From Candidatus Paracaedibacteraceae bacterium (GTDB lineage Bacteria > Pseudomonadota > Alphaproteobacteria > Paracaedibacterales > Paracaedibacteraceae), in the NCBI GenBank assembly GCA_019636035.1, contig JAHBYI010000001.1, positions 365,508 through 429,507 on the forward strand: a stretch of 64,000 nt of DNA. Direction: 5' to 3'. A program made the translations under genes and the position numbers. Below, in pieces: positions 9,205 to 17,164 of this stretch. Positions within the stretch are counted from its first letter, which is position 1. Each line of letters starts with the position of its first letter. The notes below the pieces were generated by a model. The model saw only the letters and a program-made list of their open reading frames with translations, made no database searches and was not told the DNA's origin.

Positions 9205-11736
9205 ATGTCCTATCCCTTCCGCGACGTTGAAACAAAATGGCAAAAACACTGGGAATCAATCAATGCCTATCAAACCCCGGCGTTATCAACAAAACCAAAG
9301 GCTTATATTCTAGAGATGTTTCCTTACCCTTCGGGTAAATTACATATGGGACATGTCCGCAATTATTCGATTGGTGATGCCATTGCCCGACTTAAGCGAC
9401 TCCAGGGCTATGACGTATTACACCCTATGGGCTGGGATGCTTTTGGTCTGCCTGCGGAAAACGCTGCGATCCAAGGTGGCGTGTGCCCTGAAAAATGGAC
9501 ACTCGAACACATCAAAGATATGAAGAGTCAATTCAAGATGTTGAGCGTTTCCTTTGACTGGGAACGTGAAATTGCAACGTGTTTACCCGAATATTACGGA
9601 CATGAACAAAAATTCTTTTTAGATTTTTATAAAAACAATCTAGCTTATCGTCGCGAATCTTGGGTTAATTGGGATCCCATAGACAATTGCGTTTTAGCAA
9701 ACGAACAGGTCATCAACGGTCGTGGCTGGCGATCAGGGGCACTTGTGGAAAAACGTAAGCTAACGCAGTGGTCCTTGAAAATCACAGACTATGCCCAAGA
9801 ACTCTTAGATGATCTATCAACATTAACAGGTTGGCCTGAAAAAGTTATTAAGATGCAAGAGAATTGGATTGGACGCTCAGAAGGTGCCTATATCGAATTC
9901 GAAATTGAAGGGCGTAGTGATCGCCTTCCTGTCTTTACGACACGCCCGGAAACATTATTCGGCGCTGCATTTTGCGGGATTGCACCAACCCATCCGATTG
10001 CAGATGAATTAGCCACAGTAAACTCAAATTTGGCGACCTTTATCGAAGAGTGCCAACGCACCCCCACAACCGAAGAAGCATTAAGTACCGTTGAGAAAAA
10101 GGGTTTTGACACAGGCCTGCGCGTTAAGCATCCCTTTAGAAAAGGTTATACTGTTCCACTTTACGTGGCAAACTTTGTCTTGATGGATTATGGAACAGGT
10201 GCCATTTTTGCCTGCCCTGCCCACGATGAACGGGATTATGACTTTGCCACAAAATATAATATTCCGATTACGCAAGTTGTCATGAATTCAGCTGGGGATA
10301 CCTTAAATGGTTCCGCCTATACCGGATCAGGCACAATGATCAATTCTGATTTCCTTGATGGTCTTGATGCAGATACTGCTCGCACAAAAGCAATCGACAC
10401 CTTGGAATCCATGGGTATTGGCAAACGTCAGGTTACATTCCGCCTTCGTGATTGGAGTGTGTCCCGCCAACGGTACTGGGGTTGCCCGATTCCGATCATT
10501 TATTGTGATTCTTGTGGTGTTGTCCCCGTTCCGGAAAAAGATTTACCCGTTAAATTACCGATGGACGTGACCTTTGACCAAACAGGAAATCCGCTCGATT
10601 ATCATCCGACATGGAAACATACGTCCTGCCCTACCTGCGGCGGTCAAGCAACACGCGAAACCGATACGCTTGACACATTTTTTGAGTCTTCGTGGTATTT
10701 CCTCAGGTTCTGTGACAATACAACAAATGCTCCTTTAAATAAAGAAGCCGTTCAACGTTGGATGCCTGTTGATGCTTATATTGGCGGCATTGAACATGCT
10801 GTCTTGCACTTGCTTTATTCTCGTTTCTTTACCAAAGCCTTGCGTGACTGTGGTTATGTAACCTTTGATGAGCCCTTTAAAAACCTGATGACCCAAGGGA
10901 TGGTTTGCCACGAAAGCTATAAAGGGAGCGATGGTAAGTGGTTATTCCCCCATGAAGTCACAAAGGTCAACGACAACCGGTACCTCTCCAAAAAAGATGG
11001 TCAGCCTGTTACTGTTGGTCGCTCAGAGAAAATGAGTAAGTCCAAGAAGAATACCGTTGATCCAAAGGAAATGATTGATACCTATGGGATTGATGCCGTT
11101 CGACTTTTTGTGTTATCAGACACACCTCCTGAAAAAGACTTTGAGTGGAGCGATGAAGGGCTTGAGGGGGCTTGGCGTTACCTTAATCGATTATGGCGCG
11201 TTCTTGAGGCCGTTATCGAACACAAAAATCGCGTCGGTCAAGATGAAGAATCCTTAAAACTACGCAAGATTGCCCATCAATCCATTGTAAAATTCGACAA
11301 AGGTTATGAGGCAAACGGATTTAACAAAGTCATTGCCTTTGCCCGAGAATTAACACGCGATCTCGAAGAAGCAACTAGCAATCCGGCCGTTTCAGGATCA
11401 GCCTTAACCGAGGCAGCTCAGATTTTGATGATGGCTTTAAACCCCATGATCCCCCATTTAACCAGTGATATTTGGCAGCAGCTAACAGGCGCAATCCTGA
11501 GCGATGCTTCTTGGCCAACAGTTGATCCAGATCTGGCAGCACAGACAGAAATTACAATTGCTGTCCAAGTCAATGGCAAAATGCGTGGTAGTTTTGAGGT
11601 TGCAGCCGATAGCGATCAAGATATCTTGTTGAATTTAGCTCAGGAATTAGCAACCGTTCAGCGAGATCTCGACGGAAAAACTATTCGCAAAACAATTGTC
11701 GTGCCGAATCGAATTGTGAACATTGTCGCAAACTAA
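9205..11736 (+). CDS. leuS: Leucyl-tRNA synthetase
   Basis: Class I aminoacyl-tRNA synthetase that charges tRNA-Leu. The 843 residues show HIGH-type motif HMGH (residues 47-50 in YPSGKLHMGHVRNYS), an editing (CP1) domain containing the TTRPETLFGA segment, a zinc-type insertion with CDSCG and CPTCGG, and the KMSKS motif near residue 610. The length is close to the bacterial norm. It is followed closely by lptE, the conserved alphaproteobacterial order. Confidence 0.98.
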   Translation: MSYPFRDVETKWQKHWESINAYQTPALSTKPKAYILEMFPYPSGKLHMGHVRNYSIGDAIARLKRLQGYDVLHPMGWDAFGLPAENAAIQGGVCPEKWTLEHIKDMKSQFKMLSVSFDWEREIATCLPEYYGHEQKFFLDFYKNNLAYRRESWVNWDPIDNCVLANEQVINGRGWRSGALVEKRKLTQWSLKITDYAQELLDDLSTLTGWPEKVIKMQENWIGRSEGAYIEFEIEGRSDRLPVFTTRPETLFGAAFCGIAPTHPIADELATVNSNLATFIEECQRTPTTEEALSTVEKKGFDTGLRVKHPFRKGYTVPLYVANFVLMDYGTGAIFACPAHDERDYDFATKYNIPITQVVMNSAGDTLNGSAYTGSGTMINSDFLDGLDADTARTKAIDTLESMGIGKRQVTFRLRDWSVSRQRYWGCPIPIIYCDSCGVVPVPEKDLPVKLPMDVTFDQTGNPLDYHPTWKHTSCPTCGGQATRETDTLDTFFESSWYFLRFCDNTTNAPLNKEAVQRWMPVDAYIGGIEHAVLHLLYSRFFTKALRDCGYVTFDEPFKNLMTQGMVCHESYKGSDGKWLFPHEVTKVNDNRYLSKKDGQPVTVGRSEKMSKSKKNTVDPKEMIDTYGIDAVRLFVLSDTPPEKDFEWSDEGLEGAWRYLNRLWRVLEAVIEHKNRVGQDEESLKLRKIAHQSIVKFDKGYEANGFNKVIAFARELTRDLEEATSNPAVSGSALTEAAQILMMALNPMIPHLTSDIWQQLTGAILSDASWPTVDPDLAAQTEITIAVQVNGKMRGSFEVAADSDQDILLNLAQELATVQRDLDGKTIRKTIVVPNRIVNIVAN

Positions 11737-11758
11737 CGAGAGTAGGAAGAGGAAAAAG

Positions 11759-12256
11759 ATGAACCAACTCAAACAGATACTGATTTTTCCGATCCTGATG
11801 CTCGGGATGACATCCTGCGGTTTTAGCCCCATGTACTGTGGTGATCGATCACAGACTCAGGCCATTTGCCTTACAGTCAAAGGCGATGGTTTCTTTGCTT
11901 ATAAGTTCCGCCGTGAGTTGGAAAAACAGCTGGCCATTATCCCAAGGCTCAACGACCAAGAATACAAGCTTTCTCTAATCTTGACTGAGTCCAAAGCAGC
12001 AGCAACCTATGCAGAAGACGCAACCGTGACACGCAGCCAAATCACGGTTCATGCAAACTACCAAATTCGCCATAATGATAGGGCTGTTGGTGAATTCAAC
12101 AACGAAGTAACGACGTCCTATCCTGTTGTTGCAAGTGATGAATTCATCACCCGCAATGCTGATCAGGCAGCTATTACCCGAGCCGCCATTGCCTTAGCCG
12201 AAGATGTGGCTCGCGATGTCAATAGATTGCTCCGGACAGAAGGAAAGAACCCATGA
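11759..12256 (+). CDS. lptE: LPS-assembly lipoprotein LptE
   Basis: A 165-residue lipoprotein with lipobox GMTSC followed by GFSPMY, the alphaproteobacterial LptE signature. It would form the plug of the LptD outer-membrane LPS translocon. The start at ATG 11759 follows AGGAAGAGG; an in-frame codon 36 bases upstream overlaps leuS and lacks a ribosome-binding site. Its stop overlaps ruvA by four bases. In many relatives holA follows lptE, so the link to ruvA is a local rearrangement. Confidence 0.85.
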   Translation: MNQLKQILIFPILMLGMTSCGFSPMYCGDRSQTQAICLTVKGDGFFAYKFRRELEKQLAIIPRLNDQEYKLSLILTESKAAATYAEDATVTRSQITVHANYQIRHNDRAVGEFNNEVTTSYPVVASDEFITRNADQAAITRAAIALAEDVARDVNRLLRTEGKNP

Positions 12257-12867
12257 TTGCTAAACTCAAAGGGATCATTGATTCGACAGGATTGGACTGG
12301 GTGATTGTTGATGTTCATGGACTCTGTTATCAAGTCTTTATCAGCAGTAAAACCATGGCACAACTTCCCAACTTGGGTGAAGCCGTTATTCTGTATACGG
12401 AAATGCTTGTTCGGCAAGAGCAACCTATTCTTTATGGCTTTGCCTCGTCCTTTGAACAGGAATGGTTCAACAAACTCATCACCGTCCAAGGGGTTGGTGC
12501 TCGCGTTGCTCTAGCGCTCCTATCTGCCCTCACACCGGATGACTTAATCCTGGCTATCCAATCTGCCGACAAAACACGCATTTGCCAAGCCGACGGCGTG
12601 GGGCAAAAACTTGCAAGTCGCCTTGTTACAGAACTAAAGGACAAAGTCAAAGGCGTTACAGCCACGGCATCCGGCACAGATCAAGAGTCGCCTTTCGGTA
12701 TTGCAGCGGACGTTATTTCAGCTCTTGAAAATTTGGGGTACAAAAAATCGGAGGCAACACCTGCGGTAGCGCGAGCCATTGAGGAAGAAGGTGCCACAGC
12801 TCCAACCGCTGTTTTAATTCGCTCTGCTCTCAGTTTCTTAGCTTCTAAGATCACAGGAGCAGCTTAA
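12253..12867 (+). CDS. ruvA: Holliday junction branch migration protein RuvA
   Basis: A 204-residue DNA-binding subunit of the RuvAB complex. The N-terminal OB fold begins [23 protein letters not shown]. Helix-hairpin-helix motifs include [16 protein letters not shown] and [19 protein letters not shown], and a C-terminal domain binds RuvB. It is translationally coupled to lptE upstream and to ruvB downstream (one-base overlap). No ruvC is adjacent. Confidence 0.96.
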   Translation: MIAKLKGIIDSTGLDWVIVDVHGLCYQVFISSKTMAQLPNLGEAVILYTEMLVRQEQPILYGFASSFEQEWFNKLITVQGVGARVALALLSALTPDDLILAIQSADKTRICQADGVGQKLASRLVTELKDKVKGVTATASGTDQESPFGIAADVISALENLGYKKSEATPAVARAIEEEGATAPTAVLIRSALSFLASKITGAA

Positions 12868-13853
12868 TGGAAGAGCGTCTGATTACCCCGGAATCATTGA
12901 ACGAAGATCATCTCAACCACTCGCTACGACCTGAGCAATTGGGGGAATTTACAGGGCAAGAAGACGTTCGCCAAAATCTGAAGATTTTTATTAATGCGGC
13001 TAAATCACGACATGAATCCCTAGACCATGTTTTACTTTATGGCCCTCCGGGTTTAGGAAAAACAACCCTTGCACAGATTATCGCTCGCGAAATGGGCGTT
13101 AATTTCAGGTCAACGTCAGGGCCCATTATTGCCCGTGCAGGCGATCTTGCTGCTATTCTGACAAACCTACAACCCCACGACGTCCTCTTTATTGACGAAA
13201 TCCACCGCCTAAACCCGGCCGTTGAAGAAGTTTTATACCCGGCCATGGAAGATTTCAAGCTGGATCTGATGATCGGAGAAGGCCCTTCTGCCCGATCTAT
13301 CCAAATTGATTTACCCCCGTTTACATTAGTCGGAGCAACAACACGTTCAGGGTTACTAACACAACCTTTGCGTGAACGCTTTGGCATTCCTCTTCGCCTC
13401 AAGTTTTATACCGTCGATGAATTGAAAAAAATCATCATGCGCAGTGCCACTCTGTTAGGATGCAGTATTGCAGATAGTGCTGCCAAAGAAATTGCGGCTC
13501 GGTCTCGGGGCACACCAAGGATTGCAGGGCGTTTGGTACGCCGCGTCCGCGATTTTGCCGCCGTCCAAGGCAGCCATGACATCCAACTCGAGATCTCTCG
13601 GACAGCTCTCAATCGCCTTGGGGTTGATCCCCTTGGCCTTGATGAACAAGATCGACGCTATCTACAATATGTATGCGACTTCTATAAAGGTGGCCCTGTT
13701 GGTGTCGAGACCATTGCAGCAGCTCTGTCAGAACAAAAAGATACCCTCGAAGAAGTCATTGAACCCTATTTAATCCAATGTGGCCTCCTCCAACGCACCC
13801 CCCGTGGACGCGTCTTAACAGAACTTGCCTATGATCATTTACAATTAGGGTGA
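12867..13853 (+). CDS. ruvB: Holliday junction branch migration helicase RuvB
   Basis: A 328-residue AAA+ motor that drives Holliday junction branch migration with RuvA. It shows Walker A GPPGLGKT at residues 59-66, Walker B FIDEIHRL, sensor 1 GATTRSG, the arginine finger region PLRERFG and the C-terminal winged-helix domain ([14 protein letters not shown]). Length and order are normal. Tandem palindromic repeats follow its stop codon. Confidence 0.97.
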   Translation: MEERLITPESLNEDHLNHSLRPEQLGEFTGQEDVRQNLKIFINAAKSRHESLDHVLLYGPPGLGKTTLAQIIAREMGVNFRSTSGPIIARAGDLAAILTNLQPHDVLFIDEIHRLNPAVEEVLYPAMEDFKLDLMIGEGPSARSIQIDLPPFTLVGATTRSGLLTQPLRERFGIPLRLKFYTVDELKKIIMRSATLLGCSIADSAAKEIAARSRGTPRIAGRLVRRVRDFAAVQGSHDIQLEISRTALNRLGVDPLGLDEQDRRYLQYVCDFYKGGPVGVETIAAALSEQKDTLEEVIEPYLIQCGLLQRTPRGRVLTELAYDHLQLG

Positions 13854-13870
13854 TGCAACTCTCATTTGTA

Positions 13871-14101
13871 TAGCCGGATTATAAGGGATCGACTATAGAG
13901 CTAGAGCCATTTAATATGGGTACAGGCGCGAGGAGCGAAGCGTACAATTGTACGTGAGCGACGCTGCAATGCATAGCCAGATTATAAGAAGTCGGCTATA
14001 GCTAGAGCCATTTAATACGGGTACAGGCGCGAGGAGCGAAGCGTACAATTGTACGTGAGCGACGCTGCAACGCATAGCCGGATTATAAGGGGTCGGCTAT
14101 A
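13871..14101. repeat. Tandem palindromic repeat (family A), two full units plus a partial third
   Basis: Two units (13871-13973 and 13974-14074) of 103 and 101 bases are nearly identical; the first ~27 bases of a third follow. Each begins TAGCCGGATTATAAGGGG and carries the hairpin core GGAGCGAAGCGTAC...GTACGTGAGCGACG (13932-13963 and 14033-14064) inside a larger dyad. The core recurs at 29158-29190 and a half unit at 58126-58166. They fill the ruvB to tRNA-Ser gap. No gene is supported here. Confidence 0.9.
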
Positions 14102-14154
14102 TAATAAAAGACTTGAGTTTTATACTTTATATAGTGTATCTTCAACCTATTGCT

Positions 14155-14245
14155 GGAGAGGTGGCCGAGTGGTCGAAGGCGCACGATTGGAAATCGTGTA
14201 TACGTTAATCGCGTATCGAGGGTTCGAATCCCTCTCTCTCCGCCA
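14155..14245 (+). tRNA. tRNA-Ser (anticodon GGA)
   Basis: A 91-nt class II tRNA with acceptor stem GGAGAGG paired to TCTCTCC, anticodon stem-loop CACGATTGGAAATCGTG giving anticodon GGA (reads UCC/UCU), a long variable arm, T arm GGGTTCGAATCCC and an encoded CCA end. The accessory genes downstream make it a plausible integration site, although no second copy of its 3' end was found. Confidence 0.95.
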
Positions 14246-14322
14246 TCCTACGCTCTTACGAGCTTCGGGCGGCAGGCCATCTGGGCTACAGATATATAGA
14301 GCAGCAATTTATTCAACTTAAG

Positions 14323-14448
14323 CATCCGAAATAGCTCAACAAGCTGTTCATAAAACAGCAAAAACATTAAAGTCTAATGTTCGTGATGTTAATCAACAAA
14401 TCCAACAACAACAGCAGCAATATATAAATCGAAGAGGATTGGGGATTT
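14323..14448 (+). pseudogene. Fragment of an unrecognised glutamine-rich protein (3' remnant)
   Basis: Immediately downstream of tRNA-Ser an open frame of about 42 codons without a start codon reads ASEIAQQAVHKTAKT, a run of glutamines, and ends NRRGLGI before a stop. It looks like the C-terminus of a lost gene, perhaps from an integrated element. I do not recognise the family. Base composition drops sharply in GC from here on. Confidence 0.35.
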
Positions 14449-14481
14449 AGTTAGTAGATCTCTTAATTCAAAATTAAGGAT

Positions 14482-14542
14482 ATATGTAATATTTCTTTAA
14501 AATAGGATATAATATGATACATTATATCTAAGTATTACATAT
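14482..14542. promoter_or_regulatory. Nested dyads upstream of abiEi (probable autoregulatory operator)
   Basis: An outer inverted repeat ATATGTAATA (14482-14491) and TATTACATAT (14533-14542) encloses an inner repeat GATATAAT (14506-14513) and ATTATATC (14521-14528). They end 14 bases before the abiEi start. AbiEi-type antitoxins are known to repress their own promoter by binding inverted repeats, so this is the expected place for the operator. Confidence 0.5.
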
Positions 14543-14556
14543 GTTGGAAGTAATAG

Positions 14557-15324
14557 ATGACAGCGGGAGTTTTGAGAATTTTAGGTGCACATGGAATTCG
14601 GATATTTTGTGCAGAGGATATTCAGTTTTTATCTGAAGAAATTGGTATATCTAAAACTTATATCCGAAGGATGCTAAGCCTGATGGCGCAGAAAGAAGAA
14701 ATTGTTTCTTATGGCCAGGGATTATATAGCCTCCCTATAGAGCTTTTGGCAGGTTCTCCCATTCATTCTTTTGAAATAGCATTAAAATTAGCAAGAAAAG
14801 GTAGTATAAGTTATCGATCAGCTCTACAACACTATAATTTAACAGATCAATTTTCTAATACAATATACATCACTGTTCCTAAAGAAACAGGGGCTAATTT
14901 ATCTAGCAATACGGAGTATAAAATTAATGGTGTTATTTATAAACTTATCCGTATTAATCCTAAGAAGTATTGGGGTATAAAAAATGAATTCATAGATGAA
15001 ATTCGTATAAGTATAACAGACATAGAAAGAACTTTAATAGATTGTCTTTCACATCCTGAGTTTTGTAGTGGTATGAGAGAGGTTATTTTTGCGTTCGAAA
15101 AAATCCTACCTAATGTAGATATATCAAAACTATTTAATTACGCGACTAGTATATCTATTGCAGTCTCCAAAAGGTTGGGATGGATTCTAAATAAACTTGG
15201 CCAGCTAGAAGAATTGCAGGTTAGGTTAAAAGAGATCCCTGCTAATCAATATCAAAAACTAGACCCAAACCATACAAGATCTGGTAAATATAATAAATCT
15301 TGGATGATTGTGGAGAATATTTAA
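14557..15324 (+). CDS. abiEi: AbiEi-family type IV antitoxin
   Basis: A 255-residue protein with an N-terminal winged-helix region (SEEIGISKTYIRRMLSLMAQKEEI) and an AbiEi C-terminal antitoxin domain, with the SYRSALQHYNLTDQ segment and ITDIERTLIDCLSHPE motif. In AbiE systems the antitoxin represses its promoter and neutralises the nucleotidyltransferase AbiEii, giving phage abortive infection. The stop TAA overlaps the abiEii start (TAATG). The coding sequence appears intact although its toxin gene is frameshifted. The region is clearly AT-rich compared with ruvAB, which suggests acquisition. Confidence 0.85.
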   Translation: MTAGVLRILGAHGIRIFCAEDIQFLSEEIGISKTYIRRMLSLMAQKEEIVSYGQGLYSLPIELLAGSPIHSFEIALKLARKGSISYRSALQHYNLTDQFSNTIYITVPKETGANLSSNTEYKINGVIYKLIRINPKKYWGIKNEFIDEIRISITDIERTLIDCLSHPEFCSGMREVIFAFEKILPNVDISKLFNYATSISIAVSKRLGWILNKLGQLEELQVRLKEIPANQYQKLDPNHTRSGKYNKSWMIVENI

Positions 15325-16131
15325 TGCTCTTAAAAACAATACTACAAAAACAATCAAAAATTCATAATATTCGTTGGGAAACCATAGAACAAGATTATAT
15401 CTTGTCTTGGGTATTAGAAGGAATTTCAGCAATAGAGGAACTTCAAAGGAGGGACAGCTTTAAAGAAAATTTATTTTGGGGATTATCGTTTTTCTCAAGA
15501 TCTAGATTTTAGCGTCATTAACCCAGCTGAAATTCAAGATTCATTACCTATTTTAATTCATAATGCGTGTAGATATGCCACAGATAAGCTTCAATCTCTG
15601 GGAGAGAATATTAATATCGCAGCAGAACCGTATTTAGAAAGACTGCCCCATCCTGAAGGTCAACAAGCTTTTACAATTAAAGCTAAAATGCCTTGGCATC
15701 GAGATTTTCATACAACAGTTTATACAGAGTTTTCATTTCAAGAAATCATATTATTAAGCCCGAACCTGAGGAAAATTATTCACCCCTATGGTAATGATCT
15801 TGAAGGTCAAATCCTTACATACCCCTTGGAAGAAATTGTTGCAGAAAAAATCAGAGCATTATTACAATTTTCTATTAAGCTGCACGAGAGAGGCTGGGGG
15901 CGATCTAGAGTACGTGATTATTATGATATTTGGAGAATTGTAACAGACTCCCAAAAGGTGTTAGATTGGCCAAAGATTCCAGATCTCATCCAGAGTAAAT
16001 GTATACATAAACATGTTGTATACAATGGTATTGATGATATTTTTCAAGAGAAATTAATGATCAATGTAGATAATGAATGGGAGAAATGGCTTTCTGCTGT
16101 TGTTAATGATCTCCCACAAAAAAAGAAGTAA
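15324..16131 (+). pseudogene. abiEii: AbiEii nucleotidyltransferase toxin, disrupted by a frameshift
   Basis: ATG 15324 begins a frame reading IRWETIEQDYILSWVLEGIS, the normal AbiEii N-terminus. Near 15444 the homologous frame moves to +1, where KGGTALKKIYFGDYRFSQDLDF continues the nucleotidyltransferase (GG..LxK and DLDFS active-site motifs). That frame runs to 16131. In the original frame a stop appears at 15510-15512. The segment just before KGGT is shorter than in intact relatives, so a small deletion probably caused the shift. The toxin should be inactive unless frameshifting or a sequencing error is involved. Confidence 0.85.
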
Positions 16132-16250
16132 TTGATGCACTGAAGCAATTTTTTAAAAAAGATTTAATGTGGTTATAATATCAAATTGTAGAAACAGATT
16201 ATTCAAGAATGATTAGGTTTTATGGCTTATTCCCAGATATTGAAAGTGTA

Positions 16251-16278
16251 TTGACATTGTCGTTACAATATCTATATT
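16251..16278 (+). promoter_or_regulatory. Probable sigma70 promoter of the TacA/TacT-like operon
   Basis: A perfect -35 TTGACA (16251-16256) and a -10 TATATT (16273-16278) are 16 bases apart. They lie 24 bases before the antitoxin start. The spacer carries the short dyad TTGT-cgt-TACAA, a possible antitoxin binding site. Confidence 0.6.
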
Positions 16279-16301
16279 ATGGGATGATAAGGGAGTTTAA
16301 A

Positions 16302-16598
16302 ATGGCACGTACACAATCTACACGCTCATCTTTACGCAATGTAACAATCCAATTGCGGGCGAAAGAATCTCAACGTTACATAATTGATAGGGCAGCGCAT
16401 GCTTTAGGCAAAAACCGTTCAGATTTTTTATTAGAAGCTGCTTGTCGTGAAGCTGAAGAAATACTCTTAGATCAGCGTTTTTTTGCTTTATCAGAAGAAA
16501 ATTATAATAGATTTATCCAGGAGTTAGATCAGGATCCATCTGAAAATCCAAAGCTAAAGAACTTAATGCTACAAAAATCTCCTTGGGATAAAGATTAA
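16302..16598 (+). CDS. DUF1778/TacA-family antitoxin (ribbon-helix-helix)
   Basis: A 98-residue antitoxin of a TacA/TacT-type acetyltransferase toxin system. It shows an N-terminal ribbon-helix-helix segment (NVTIQLRAKESQRYIIDRAAHALGKNRSDFLLEAA) and a C-terminal toxin-wrapping tail. The start at ATG 16302 follows GGGAG; an in-frame ATG 93 bases upstream lies before the -10/-35 pair and is rejected. The toxin gene begins three bases after its stop, the standard order. Family identification is from motifs; the target is unknown. Confidence 0.85.
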   Translation: MARTQSTRSSLRNVTIQLRAKESQRYIIDRAAHALGKNRSDFLLEAACREAEEILLDQRFFALSEENYNRFIQELDQDPSENPKLKNLMLQKSPWDKD

Positions 16599-16601
16599 AG
16601 C

Positions 16602-17108
16602 ATGTCTAAAGTTTTGATAAGTGCACCAGAGCCTCTTAATGCTTTTCATGACGTTTCAGACTTTGATTGTGGAGAGCCCAGCCTTAATGTATGGATTAGA
16701 GCAAAAGCTCTTAAAAATGAGCTATGTCATGCATCTAGAACTTATGTGATTTGCAAAGAAAAGACAGTTGTTGGTTATTACGCTTTGGCTTCTGGTAGTG
16801 TAGAGCATGAAAATACTCCATCAACAATTCGAAGTAACATGCCAACTTCTATTCCAGTGACTATTTTAGCAAGACTCGCTATAGATAAAAGTTACCATAG
16901 AATGAAATTAGGTTCCTCTCTATTAAAAGATGCCATTTTACGTACCTATCAAGTTTCAGAAATTGTTGGAGTACGAGCTATGCTTGTTCATGCCTTATCA
17001 GATAAAGTAAAAGAATTTTATGCTCAGTATGGCTTCAAAAGTTCACTAATTGACGATAAAATCCTCTTTTTATCACTTAAAGAAATCAATCAGCTCATCA
17101 AAAACTAA
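16602..17108 (+). CDS. GNAT-family toxin (TacT-like acetyltransferase)
   Basis: A 168-residue GNAT acetyltransferase resembling TacT/AtaT toxins, which acetylate the amino group of aminoacyl-tRNA and stop translation. Visible features are the FDCGEPSLNVWIRAKAL start, VVGYYALASGSV, the acetyl-CoA region ILARLAIDKSYHRMKLGSSLLKDA and the terminal FYAQYGFKSS segment with the usual active-site Tyr. It pairs with the upstream antitoxin. Unlike the neighbouring AbiE toxin it appears intact. Its 3' end marks the right edge of the AT-rich patch. Confidence 0.87.
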   Translation: MSKVLISAPEPLNAFHDVSDFDCGEPSLNVWIRAKALKNELCHASRTYVICKEKTVVGYYALASGSVEHENTPSTIRSNMPTSIPVTILARLAIDKSYHRMKLGSSLLKDAILRTYQVSEIVGVRAMLVHALSDKVKEFYAQYGFKSSLIDDKILFLSLKEINQLIKN

Positions 17109-17164
17109 CAGGGTTTTATAAATGGTGAGGTATATATAAGAAACGAACACAAAAAATCAAAACC

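Noticed and set aside
13037-13402. 121-residue antisense ORF in ruvB
   Set aside because: ruvB is a clear gene with all motifs in the forward frame; the antisense frame has no family signature.
14049-14321. 90-residue ORF across the tRNA-Ser gene
   Set aside because: It runs through the repeat and the tRNA; the tRNA structure explains the sequence.
16209-16301. 31-residue N-terminal extension of the TacA-like antitoxin
   Set aside because: It would place the start upstream of the promoter; ATG 16302 has GGGAG.
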